Assembly (NCBI RefSeq): GCF_015706575.1
Contig: NW_024037070.1
Coordinates: forward strand, 801,874 to 865,873
Source of the DNA: Patiria miniata
Taxonomy: Eukaryota > Echinodermata > Asteroidea > Valvatida > Asterinidae
Direction of reading: 5' to 3'
DNA: 64,000 nt
Below the pieces are notes generated by a model. That model saw only the letters and a program-made list of their open reading frames with translations, had not been told where the DNA came from and did no database searches. Position numbers and translations under genes: made by a program. Positions 1 to 10,370 of the stretch are shown here, one piece after another (within the stretch, counting starts at the first letter, position 1; each line of letters begins with the position of its first letter).

Positions 1-704
1 TTTGAAGCGACTTGGATGAATATAAGTGTTAAATTTCGTAATCAGAATAAAATTGTAAATATTTAAAAAATCGTTAAAAATCTGTCGATGACGTCATCGT
101 GATGTCATTTCATATTTTGTGCACTGGTACAATTATCTACCCACCCACCAAGTTTCAGTACGATCGGACATTCCCTTATATGTGTTTTACAAAATCGCAT
201 TTTTGATGACGTCATCATGACGTCACACATTTTTCAAAATTTTGTGCATATACCTATTGCTTAACAAACCTAATACAAAAAGAATTTTGAATTTAGCATA
301 TTGCATTCGTGAGATATGGCTTCAAGGTCCAAAACGTCAAAAATCGATATAAAATCACACGATGACGTCATGATGACGTCACCTCAATTTTTATCTATAA
401 CACATCCCGGTCTACCAATATACCGAGTTTCAACCCAATCCGACTTATAGTTCTTTAGATATAGGGTCCTAAAGTTTACACATTTCAGATGACGTCACGT
501 GGCCCATGATGACGTCATGATGACGTCACTTCTCCATGCACGAGTTCACTTTGGGTCTTGACTCTGTGCCAAGTTTCATTAAGATTGAAGTATGTTCAGG
601 GTCAAAAGTGGGGTCCAGAATGAAACATGTGCAAAGTCAATGGGATTTGGGATAGAAGAACAAGAAGAAGAAGTAAGAGAAAAAAAAATCAGAACAGAAA
701 CAAA
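1..704. repeat. CRE-rich modular repeat, flank of the first hairpin cluster
   Basis: Non-coding. TGACGTCA palindromes occur near 88, 207, 363, 489, 510 and 521, often as pairs with a 3-bp spacer, separated by AT-rich spacers of about 120-155 bp. Several spacers share a degenerate core (AAGTTTCA then ATC-GAC) and 'gagatatgg'. The same modules recur at 1.6-6 kb, 16.5 kb, 18-21.8 kb, 29 kb, 47-48 kb, 49-51 kb and 53-54 kb, so this is a dispersed repeat family. No open frame here has protein-like conservation. Confidence 0.8.
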
Positions 705-838
705 GGCTTTTTCGCTGATGGCGAAAAAGCCAAAAAAAAAAAAATGAGAACAAAAACAAAGGCTTTTCCGCACTATGCGGAAAAGCCAAAAAAATGAGAA
801 CAGAAAGAAAGGCTTTTTCGCAAAATTGCGAAAAAGCC
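705..838. repeat. Three consecutive perfect hairpins (element termini)
   Basis: Three stem-loops stand in a row in A-rich DNA: 705-731 (11-bp stem GGCTTTTTCGC, loop TGATG), 761-787 (12-bp stem GGCTTTTCCGCA, loop CTA) and 811-838 (13-bp stem GGCTTTTTCGCAA, loop AA). Each is preceded by an A-rich 'aacaaa' or 'gaaagaaa' leader and followed by A-runs. The C/T difference in the second stem is matched on its other arm, so pairing is kept. Single arms matching these stems lie at 2356-2366 (GCGAAAAAGCC) and 6066-6076 (GCGGAAAAGCC). I read the hairpins as the left ends of Helitron-like elements. Confidence 0.75.
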
Positions 839-2355
839 AAAAAGACCTTTTTTCATTTGAAAATTCCTGAAAAATAAACCATGGCAGTTTTTATGTTAGT
901 TTTTACTTTAATTGTTGATTTCAAAGCTTCGAGGCAATAAGCGAACTCGGACATGCCCTGCGCACGCTTAAAACTTCAGGTTGACAATACCTCTGCTCTA
1001 AAACATGCACAGAACGTCTATATGTACATACACGTACGTTACGCACATACATCGTATGTCAGTCAGTCTGCAGAGCACGTGTTGCCGAGGTCAAATCCTG
1101 TCCACATCACAGTGACCGTTTTAGCCGATTTTCGGCTAACTTTGACAGATTTTATGTTCATGCATGCGCATAGTCAGGGACGTATAGTAAAAAATCATAA
1201 TGCCGAAAAGCCCTATGTTTCGTATTTAAAGGTGCAGTTTTTCTGCAGTGGGATTTTCCACAAGTCTTTTCCTATACAACACTGATACACTGAGTAGTTC
1301 TGAACGTCAGCCGAGAATTACTATCAGAAGAAAAGAGAAATCGTATTTTTTTCGCGCTGTCATTCGATTGAACATATTCCTAAGGGTCAGAATATCAAGT
1401 AATATTTCATAAAAATGTTTCAGTTCAAAGGCAAATTACAAATTTAAAGGTGCAATTTTTCTGCAGTGGGATTTTCTTTAGCCTGTAACTTTGTACACGT
1501 GTTAGCCCATTGACTTTGTACACGTTTTTAAGCCACCATTTCTATAACTTGGCGATCTGGAATCGTCATCAATGTTACAGCCAAGGAAGACCCTCATACA
1601 AAAATTATGCCAAGACTATGACGTCATGATGACGTCATCACCTAATTTTTTTTATTGATTTTTGAAAATGTACGTGCATATTATGAAGTCCTATATCTAC
1701 AGAACTGTAAGTCTGATTGGGTTGAAACTTGGTATTTGGCTAGACCAGGATGTGTTATAGGTAAAACAAAATTAGGTGACGCCATGATGACGTCATCCGG
1801 AGATTTTATATGAATATTTGAAGTTTTTGACCTTTTAGCCATATCTCATGAACGTAACATGCAAAATTCAAAATTCTTTGTGTATTTGGTCTGTTAGGTA
1901 AAAGGTATTTGCATAAAATTTTGAACAAAATATCTGACATCATTATGACGTCATAAAAATGCGATTTTTCAAAATACATATCAGGAAAGGCCTGACTGTC
2001 ATGAAACTTAGTGGGTAGGTAAATAATGGTACTAGTATACAAAGTTTAAAGTGACGTCACGATGACGTCATCGTTTGGTTTTTATAATTTTTCGATATTT
2101 ATAATTCTATTCTGCTTCCACAAATTGCACACTTTCTTTCATCGGATTGACATTAAACTTGGTTCAAACCAAAATCACAATGACAAAATGTCCATTGAGA
2201 AGGGTCTTAAAAATGACGTCATTGCAGGGCAAGTGACATCATTTGATAAAATTATACTTTAGGAATTATTCTAAGCGTTTTGAAGAACCTTTAACTGCAT
2301 GAAGCACTCTGAAAAGTGACTGCAAAACGACAAAAGAAACAAATATTTGTAAAAT

Positions 2356-2401
2356 GCGAAAAAGCCCTGTGTTCTGTTTGCAAACAGACATACAGCTCTA
2401 G
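2356..2401 (+). other. Right terminus: arm, palindromic stem-loop, CTAG
   Basis: Arm GCGAAAAAGCC at 2356-2366 is identical to the 3' arm of hairpins 705-731 and 811-838. A perfect 16-bp palindrome TCTGTTTGCAAACAGA follows at 2373-2388, then CTAG at 2398-2401 followed by TTT. A stem-loop about 10 nt before CTRR and next to T is the known 3' end of Helitrons. Confidence 0.6.
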
Positions 2402-5400
2402 TTTCCTCTTGTTCCTACCCCAAATCCCATAGACTTTGTACACGTTTATTCACCTCGGCACTTTGGGCCTAAAACAAACTCGTATTCTAATGAAACTTGT
2501 CCCATGTAAAGACCCCATAGTGACATTGTGTCTCGAAGAATGACGTCATGGTGACGTCATCGACTAATTTATTATAGATTTTTGAATATTTAATTTTTCC
2601 CATAGACTTTGTACACAGAAATTTTAAAAAAATTGTCGATTTTCAAAGGGCATTTTCGACTCTTTGCCAGTAATTCATTTACACCAGTCTTTGTCCAAGC
2701 AGGGACCCTAATTCAAACAACATTGTGTAATGATGACGTCATGATGACGTCATCCGGTGGTTATTTATGGGCAATTAAATTGTGACACTTTTAATATTTA
2801 AAAATGCATAAGAAATCAACCGTACGCGTCCGCAGCATTCTGTTACCGGCAAGTGGTAGAATAGGTTAAGGTCTTTATTTCATTCAGTGTGCGTGCAATC
2901 ACGTGACCCTTGCTTCCGGTCGAAAAAGGCCAAAATCGGAAGTGGCTTATTATTTGAAAATGATAATAGATATGAACTTTCTTTTAACGGTGTTAGTCTC
3001 TTGGCTGATAGTATTCTTTAAATCATCTACCAATGACGTCATGCAATCTTCGAGCGCCCTCTAGCGACAGGTTGAAAATTTTCAAAAATGTATTTTGAAT
3101 AGATGTCTGTGGCGAAGTTTGTCGGAATCACCTAAATATTAGTGTATATGATGACCTTGACCCACTTAAGACGTGTGCGAAGTTTTAGGCGTATGACGTC
3201 ATCAGACCGGAAGTTATAATAAAAAGACTCTTTTTCATTTGAAAATTCCAGAAAAATCAACCATGGCAGTTTTTATATTAGTTTTTACTTTAATTGTTGA
3301 TTTAAGGGTAGGTCTAAAATATTTCAAAGCTTCGAGGCAATAAACAAACTCAGACATGCCCTGCGCACGCTTAAAACTTCAGGTTGACAATATCTCTGCT
3401 TTAAAACATGCACAAGACGTCCACAATGTATATGTTCATGCGCACATACTGTACATCGTATGTCAGTCAGCCCGCAGAACACGTGTTGCCGAGGTCAAAT
3501 CCTGTCCACAGTGACCGTTTTAGCCGATTTTCGGCTAACTTTGACAGATTTTATATTCATGCATGCGCATAGTCAGGGACGTATAACTGATAAAAAAAAA
3601 TCATAATGCAGAAAAGCCCTATGTTACGTATTTAAAGGTGCAGTTTTTCTGCAGTGGGATTTTCCACAAGTCTTCTCCTATACAACACTGATATCTTACT
3701 GAGTAGTTCTGAACTTCGGCCAAGAATTACTATGAGAAGGACAGAGAAATCGTATTTTTTTTTTCGCGCTGTTATTGATTCAAAATATTCCCAAGAGTAA
3801 AAATATCAAGTAATATTTTATAAAAATGCTTCTGTTTAAAGGCAAATCACTTATTTAAAGGTGCAGTTTTTCTGCAGTGGGATTTTTTAGCCCATTGACT
3901 TTGTAGACGTTTTCAAGCCACCATTTTTATAACTTGGCGATCTGGAATCATCATCAAAGTTACAGCCAAGGAAGACCCTCATACGAAAATTATGCCAATA
4001 GTATGACGTCATGATGACGTCATCACCTAATTTTTTATTGATTCTTGAAAATTTAATTTGTTCCCATAGGTTTTGTACACGTTTTTCTATACTGTTATTG
4101 ATCTTGCTGAGAGGTTCCTTAACTTCAGCCAGAAATTAGAGTGTGAAGGAAAGAGAAATCAGACTAAATTTGTCTTTTTGTTCGATTACAAATATACCCA
4201 AGAGTCAAAATATCAAGTAATATTTCATTTTTCAGGTTACACGCATATCACGGGACTTGAATTTAAAGGTGCAGTTTTTCTGCATGGGATTTTTTTTTAC
4301 TTTGAACACGTAGGCCTACATGTTTTCAAGGCACCATTTCCTAACTTAGCAATCTTGAATCGTCATCAATGTTACAGACAACAAAGACCGGGATAGAAAA
4401 TTGATGCCAAATTTATGACGTTATTATGACGTCACCCTGTTATTTCTTATTAATTTTTTCCTTTACAACACTGATATATATATAGTTCTGCACTTCGGCC
4501 GAGAATTACTATGAAAAGGAAAGAGAAATCGTATTTTTTACGCTCTGTCATTTGATCGAAAAAATTCCCAAGAGTCAGAATATCAAGTGATATTTTATAA
4601 AAATGTTTCAGTTTAAAGGCAAATCACGTATTTAAAGGCGCAGTTTTTCTGCAGTGGGATTTTTAGCCCATTGACTTTGTACACGTTTTCAAGCCACCAT
4701 TTTTATAACTTGGTGACCAGGAATCGTCATCAAAGTTTCATCAAAGTTACAGCACAGGAAGACCCTCATAAAAAAACTATGCCAAGACTATGACGTCATT
4801 ATGACGTCATTACCTAATTTTTTATTGATTCTTTAAAATTTAAGTTTTTCCCATAGGTTTTGTACACGTTTTTCTATACAACACTGTTATCGATCTTGCT
4901 GAGAGATTCTCAACTTCAGCCGGGAATTAGTGTGTGCAGGAAAGAGAAATCAGACTAAATTTTTCCTTTTGTTTGATTACAAATATACCCAAGAGTCAAA
5001 ATATCAAGTATTATATAACCGACATACGGATCCTTGTCAATTGAATGGTGGAACTCACATCACGTGGCATTCTTTATATTCTGCTTACAAAATTTAACAC
5101 TTTTATTAATTCTGATTGTTTAACAAACTTGGTACAGACTAAAACCACAATAAAATAATGAGCACTGCCAAGTATTGTTACGATGACGTCATCATTAGAC
5201 ATGTGACGTCATCGTTAACTAGTATATTTTAAGCCCCTTTATCTCATGAACAGTAAATTAGATTGGGTTGAAACTTGGTATGGGGGAAGGTCGGGATGTG
5301 TTACAAATAATATTGAGGTGCCGTCATCATGACGTCATCGTGTGATTTTATATAGATTTTTGAAGTTTCGGAACTTTAAGCCACATCTCACGAACCCAAT

Positions 5401-6065
5401 ATGTTAAATTCAAAAATCTTTTTGTATTAAGTTTGTTAGGCAATAGGTATATGTACAACATTTTGAAAAATGTCTGACGTCATTATGACGTCATCATAAA
5501 TGCGCTTTTTTGAAACACATAAGGGAATGTCTGATCGTCATGAAACTTGGTGGGTGGGTAGATAATAATACTAGTACACAAAATCTTGAATGACGTCATG
5601 ATGACGTCATCGGTAGATTTTTTACGATTTTTTTAATATTGCCAATTTTATTCTGCACTTTTATTAATCCGATTGTTTTCAAACTTGTACAGACTTAAAC
5701 CACAATAAAATAATGCGCACTGTCAAGTATTGTTACGATGACGTCATCATTAGACATGTGACGTCATTGTTAACTTGTATATTTTAAGTCCCTATATATC
5801 TCATGAACAGTAAGTCAGATTGGGTTGAAACTTGGTATGGGGGTACGCCGGGATGTATTACAAATTAATATTGAGGTGACGTCATCATGACGTCATCTTG
5901 TGATTATATATATATTTTAAAATTTTGAAGACTTTTGTCGTATCTCACAAACGCAATATTCTAAAATCAAAATTATTTTTGAATTAGGTTTGTTAGACAA
6001 ACGTTAAATGCACACAGTTTTGCACAAAACAGAAAAACGTGACCTCAATTTTAAAAAAACATAAT

Positions 6066-6110
6066 GCGGAAAAGCCGTATGTTCTGTTGGAAACAGACAC
6101 AGAGCTCTAG
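6066..6110 (+). other. Right terminus: arm, stem-loop, CTAG
   Basis: Arm GCGGAAAAGCC at 6066-6076 matches hairpin 761-787 rather than its neighbours. A stem-loop CTGTT-GGA-AACAG follows at 6084-6096, then CTAG at 6107-6110 followed by TTT. Confidence 0.6.
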
Positions 6111-6113
6111 TTT

Positions 6114-6447
6114 ATTAATTATTTTATTTTTATTCTAAGATGGTAATTTTTTTTAATTTATTTAATTTTTAATTTAAAGAATTAAAAATGAAATATTTAC
6201 TCACTTATTTAATTAATCATTTAGGCAAATTTACTTACTTGTCTATTTATTTATTTATTTATTTACGACTGTGGGTAATAAATCTTAGCGAATGGCTAGG
6301 GCCCTCTAGGGAAATATGCAAATGCGCATGTAGTAATACTCTATCAGTAAAGTAGAGTGCAGTAGAATTTTAAAAATGTCATTTGAACAATTTTCAACAG
6401 ATGAATTTGGTGACTTTAAAAAAAGAAAATAATAAAATGCTTTGTAC
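6114..6447. other. Centriolin intron/flank, no feature recognised
   Basis: AT-rich DNA with a short TTTA microsatellite near 6240-6265. No further centriolin exon with splice sites was found between 1 and 6447, so the next exon lies outside the window. Confidence 0.6.
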
Positions 6448-6574
6448 CTGTTCTTCAAGTTTATGCAGCTCTGTGGTTCTCTCGGCTATGAGTTGGTTCT
6501 GCTGTTTAGCACTGTCCTGTTGTTTGGCTGTTTTCTCTTCAAGTAGCAATGAATCTATCTGAAGTTTCTGTAGT
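6448..6574 (-). CDS. CNTRL: Centriolin exon (coiled coil), last one in window
   Basis: 127-nt exon; acceptor tttgtccag at the high end and donor CAG|GTACAAA at the low end. It completes a codon split with the preceding exon (AG+A = Arg) and encodes 42 more residues, residues 469-511 of the 511 codons seen here, ending in phase 0. The peptide (LQKLQIDSLLLEEKTAK... to ...ELHKLEEQ) is charged and heptad-like with no Pro or Gly, as expected for a coiled coil. It aligns with the part of human centriolin that begins ELQKLQKDIEMAE as I recall it. Centriolin acts at the mother-centriole appendages and midbody in cytokinesis. The downstream exons are beyond coordinate 1. Confidence 0.85.
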
Positions 6575-7373
6575 CTGGACAAAACAATTTATTTATCTTT
6601 TCAAAGTAAAAATGAGAAGTCCTATGGTAACTTATGTCTGTTCAAGAGTTGCCTTCAATTGTGCACTAGTATTAACATGTGGTAGCTTTGGACTGACATC
6701 AGACATTCATAAATTCCTAAGACAGTTTATCCATTCCTATTTGTCGAGAGCCTGTGTCACATTTGGACTCCTATGAATCTGGTGCCTTTTAGTTACCATT
6801 TTATTGGTTGAAAGTTCACAATGCTCATGTGGGTATGCGCAGTTCTACCAGTGGGTCAGTATTTAAACTACAGATGAAAGTCACCTTTACCCTAACAGAA
6901 TGCAACCCACCGAACCCCAACTGCATGTTTTGTTGGAATCTGTCAGGATGGGTACAGTAAACTAAACTGACAGTCTTTAACATTGGGTTGGCACACCTCC
7001 AGAAACAAAATCCAAAATATATGTATGCATTTTCCCATATGGTGTTGGAATTGCCAAGATGGGTATGGCTCCTACTTAATCATGCCAGGAAGTTAGGGTT
7101 AATCTGAAGAGAATGACTGGGGACAACTTACTTTTTTGCTTTTAAGGTCGATCAAGGAAATTAATTTGAGCAGAGTTTTGACTTGAAACCGCCGAAACAT
7201 CAAACTGGAGCTCTATTAACTATGCTATCCAGTCCTACGATTACATGTATATTGTTAGTCTCCACATTCTGCAGGTTCCACGTCCAAATTCTGCTACAGG
7301 CAATACTCTATTCAGCCTTATATTAATAAATAAAGAAAACAAAAAACAAAACAAAAAATTACGATGTTTGTAC
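6575..7373 (-). other. Centriolin intron (0.8 kb)
   Basis: No gene seen. Around 6690-6850 is a stretch ('ctaagacagttt...ttggttgaaagttcacaat') related to 30,610-30,800, so it is part of a dispersed repeat. Confidence 0.6.
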
Positions 7374-7645
7374 CTGTGTGTAGCCCGTTCTATCTTTCCT
7401 TCCAACACCCTGAACATGTTATCCTTCTCACTCAGCACTTCATCTACTGCTTTCATTTTTTCTTCCCGACTCTGCCTTTTCTCCTCAATATCTTTCACCT
7501 CCTGCTGCATGTTACCCAGGTGGTCCTGGACTTGGAGCAGGTCTCTGGACGCTTGCAAGGAGCGCTTTTCTATCTCTTCTGCATCCTCCACTGTCTGCTT
7601 AAGGTTCTTGGAGGCTTTGTCATACTGCTCCAGGGTGCTTCTTAC
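7374..7645 (-). CDS. CNTRL: Centriolin exon (coiled coil)
   Basis: 272-nt exon (residues 379-468 plus 2 nt). The acceptor is a pyrimidine tract ending CATTCAG, and the donor is ACACAG|GTACAAA. It starts VRSTLEQYDKASKNLKQTVE and continues with EDAEEIEKRSLQA and a long charged heptad pattern. It aligns without gaps to human centriolin around 'FTDAKRSLLQTESDAEELERRAQ' as I recall it: same spacing of EE-E-R, the D-L-E-K block, and a KD-F-L segment. This block is the best evidence for the gene assignment together with the preceding exon. Other long coiled-coil proteins could look alike in composition but not in this ordered match. Confidence 0.9.
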
Positions 7646-8163
7646 CTGAATGTATGTAGGCCAAAAAAGAAACACATTTAACTAGCAAGGATGTACCCCA
7701 AATCTGCAGCAATTTTCTATTCCATCTACAAACTTTTCACTTCTGATAACCACAAATTCATTCCCAATGCATATAAAAAAATACATACACAATTCTGCTG
7801 GTAATAAAAATATAAAGATAAATAACATCATCCACAGCACTGCATGTCCTGCTAAATAACAACATAATCTCCTTTTTTTCTTATTAAAGCTACAGTCCAT
7901 CATTTGTAGCTATCTAAAAAGTAACTGTTGCAATTATTGTTGAAAAACATACTTGGTTGAAAGATAGCAAGGGGACTAAACTCCCTGTGAAATTATTCTT
8001 TCTGGCAAACTGTCATTTTGAAGATATCAACGAAAGAAGGCCTTTCCAACGGCACTGTTGGAAATTTCAGTTAGAAGTTCGTGGGTTTTTTTTATTCGGT
8101 GAAGCGTGCGCAAGCTTTGGCACAACGCACACACAGTTGCTATAATTCGTCAGATCGGTGCGC
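7646..8163 (-). other. Centriolin intron, nothing recognised
   Basis: AT-rich intronic DNA up to the hAT target-site duplication at 8164. No open frame with splice sites or repeat match was seen. Confidence 0.5.
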
Positions 8164-8171
8164 GACATCGC

Positions 8172-9149
8172 CAGGCGCGGTTCTACGGGGGGGCTGGGGG
8201 GCTTTAGCCCCCCCCAAATTTTTCCTAGCCCCCCCCAAAAAAATTCTATAAAAAAAAAAAAAAATGCACTAGCAAAATGTAAGAATTTATTGTACATGGG
8301 AACGGTCTCCCCCTAAATGAGAAGGGTGCATTTGTACACTTTTAGTTAATATAGTGTGCCCGATTGTGGGATTTTATCAGCGCTCCCCATTCGCTCGTAC
8401 CCCCCGCCCTGCAAACAGGGCGCTGGGAAAGGCAGATGAGCTTCACAGAATCTTGTGAAGGAAGTGGGGATGGCATTCTGGGTAATTTATCATGACTTTT
8501 GTATAAAGCATCTGGCTGCAGCTGTAGACCGCGGTTAGCCAATGCGCGCAAATACTATCCGAAAAGTTTGCCATAGAAATCCATACACACCATACCGGAT
8601 GTGATTTCTTTTTCATTGCGGACCATGTGGACAAATTTTGAGCGTCGAATGATATGCATTTCGACCCTTCGTGAATTCGAAACGGCGCCTGAGCAACTGG
8701 CGGGAGTTGAAAATTTACTAAACAGATAAGTTTTACAGATTTTCCTACATTATTATGCTTTTCAACCAAACTAGGGCGCCGCATTTATGAATGAGAATAA
8801 AAGAGTGACGAATGACTCAGTCTTAAAGGCCGTTTCAAACCTTGCAGGGTCGTGGCCGTGACGCCTTGCCGGTCACAGGTCACGCAAAATCTATCCAATC
8901 AGAGCGTTGATTTGTCAGCCCTTCCCAGCGTCCTGTTTGCAGGGCGGGGGGTACGAGCGAACGCTCCCCATAGAAAATATGACACGAGCCTCCCCCCTCC
9001 CCCACGTATTGATTTTCAGAGGCCTAAGTGTCCAGAGAAAATAACCGGTCTACATTTCAGCACGCTTCCCTGGAAAAAAAATCTGGATTCACCTTGCTAG
9101 CCCCCCAAAAATATTGGCCCCCAAAATATTGGCTCTAGAACCGCGCCTG
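8172..9149. mobile_element. hAT-type non-autonomous transposon, 978 bp, intact TSD
   Basis: Terminal inverted repeats CAGGCGCGGTTCTA...TAGAACCGCGCCTG are flanked by a perfect 8-bp target-site duplication GACATCGC (8164-8171 and 9150-9157). An 8-bp TSD with ends starting CAG is diagnostic of the hAT superfamily. Further inside, imperfect inverted repeats near 8375-8430 and 8915-8970 ('gtaccccccgccctg' and its complement) extend the pairing. No transposase is encoded, and the short frames inside are not conserved. Confidence 0.9.
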
Positions 9150-9414
9150 GACATCGCGTAGCTGCAATCAGCTCAGTGAGAACGTGTCTCAGACGCTGAA
9201 TTCAGGCCCAATTCAAAACATGATTCAGCAACTTTTGATTGAAATCGAGATCCTAGAATGCTGTTTTTCTCGGAATATAGGGCCTACAGCTGAAGCTGAG
9301 CTGAAACTTCATCGGGTTAGTTGTTCAGCACCCTTGTTTAGATTTTGAGCTCTTTTGTTGCTTCAAACGGACAAAATGCAGCAATTACAAATGATGGACT
9401 ATGCCTTTAAGTAT

Positions 9415-10370
9415 CTATATATATAAGAGAGAGTTTAACTCGGCCTCCGAGACGATGTTTGCTCATGAAAGGATCCCAGACCGCGGGCTCCCGCGGCGCC
9501 AAAATCGCTCCATGTCCGTGGAAAAATGCGGAGGGTGTCTTCCGCCGGGTCGGACACTTCGGGTTGTCCTGATTTTCCCGTACAGACCGGCGATCCTTTT
9601 CCTCGATTTTTCGTGACTGCATTTTGCGCAGGAATTTGCCATCGTGTGCGCTTTCACGTTGACTGCCTGGCCGCCCCCTGTGCTGGCTTTTCTGCGTGTC
9701 TAGACTGTGCGAGGTCAGCGGCTTCGACGTAGGGGTTCCGTTTACGTGTTCTACTCGGCCCTTCTGCAAAAGCGTTCACCAAATTGTGGTATGGGGTGAC
9801 CTAGGTAAAATATTTTTTCTCCATGGTGCTTCGCTTGCCGCCCCTGCGCCGAGTGCAACGAATACTCAGAAGGACTACACATTAAGTATGCCTTGCGCGG
9901 TCTGACCAATCGAAAGTCTACACTGCATAGTATTTCCGGGCTATGCAAAACTGTCGATGGCAACGCGTACTGCAGCCTGCTCCACACCCTGGAAACGAGG
10001 TTGGGTCTACGGTGCTCGCTATTTGAAGCGCAAGCATGTGACGTCGCGTGATAGAGTGCTGTTGCTTCCATAATGTGTTTACAGCTCCATGCTTCCACCA
10101 CCACCAAGGCCGAGCGTTGTGAGTTCGCTGCCCACCACGTATAATTCAGTGTCGTGTTATAATTTCGGGGGCCTGTTTGGGGTCAACGAAGGGTCGATGC
10201 ATTGCTTCAAATATCGCGATCTTCAACGAAGTCACAAAAAAATCGACGAAAAAGTGTCCGACCCGGCGGAAGACACCCACATTTTTTCCACGGACGTGAA
10301 GCCGCGGTCTTGGATCCTTTCAGAAGCAAACATTTCTCGGAGGCTGAGTAAAACTTGCTCTTATATATAG
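9415..10370. mobile_element. Long-TIR non-autonomous DNA transposon, about 956 bp
   Basis: The first ~170 bp are an imperfect inverted repeat of the last ~170 bp. Both outer ends read CTATATATA-AAGAG inward and share GCCTCCGAGA, AAAGGATCC, the GTCCGTGGAAAAA block and TCTTCCGCCGGGTCGGACAC. The core is GC-rich and unlike the surrounding intron. No clear target-site duplication and no transposase were seen, so the superfamily is undetermined. Confidence 0.75.

Larger units (their letters stand above)
839..6113 (+). mobile_element. Nested CRE-rich Helitron-like non-autonomous elements
   Basis: Non-coding. More than 30 TGACGTCA sites are visible by eye, many as 19-bp dyads with 11-bp centre-to-centre spacing. 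A segment beginning near 866 recurs at 3247 and, inverted, near 19,535 and 20,895. Two right ends are visible, at 2356-2401 and 6066-6110. Each has a single hairpin arm, then a small stem-loop, then CTAG followed by TTT. The first would close an element starting at hairpin 705 or 811, and the second one starting at hairpin 761, so they are nested or tandem. No Rep/helicase gene is present. The Helitron-like class is inferred from the ends only. Confidence 0.55.

Noticed and set aside
705-838. Rho-independent terminators
   Set aside because: Hairpin plus A/T-run resembles bacterial terminators, but this is eukaryotic DNA and the arms match element ends elsewhere.
953-1285. Open frame of 110 codons whose relatives reappear at 19,095-19,441, 20,559-20,795 and in part at 3,355-3,700
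   Set aside because: The repetition follows the DNA-level repeat family. The copies have different frame lengths with stops and indels, and no domain is recognisable, so I treat it as repeat sequence rather than a gene.
1-6113. CRISPR-like or bacterial repeat array from regularly spaced palindromes
   Set aside because: Spacing is irregular, the spacers are themselves related, and the context is an animal intron; not a CRISPR array.
7245-7681. Plus-strand frames of 105-134 codons opposite 7.3-7.7 kb
   Set aside because: Antisense to a well-supported centriolin exon; no independent support.
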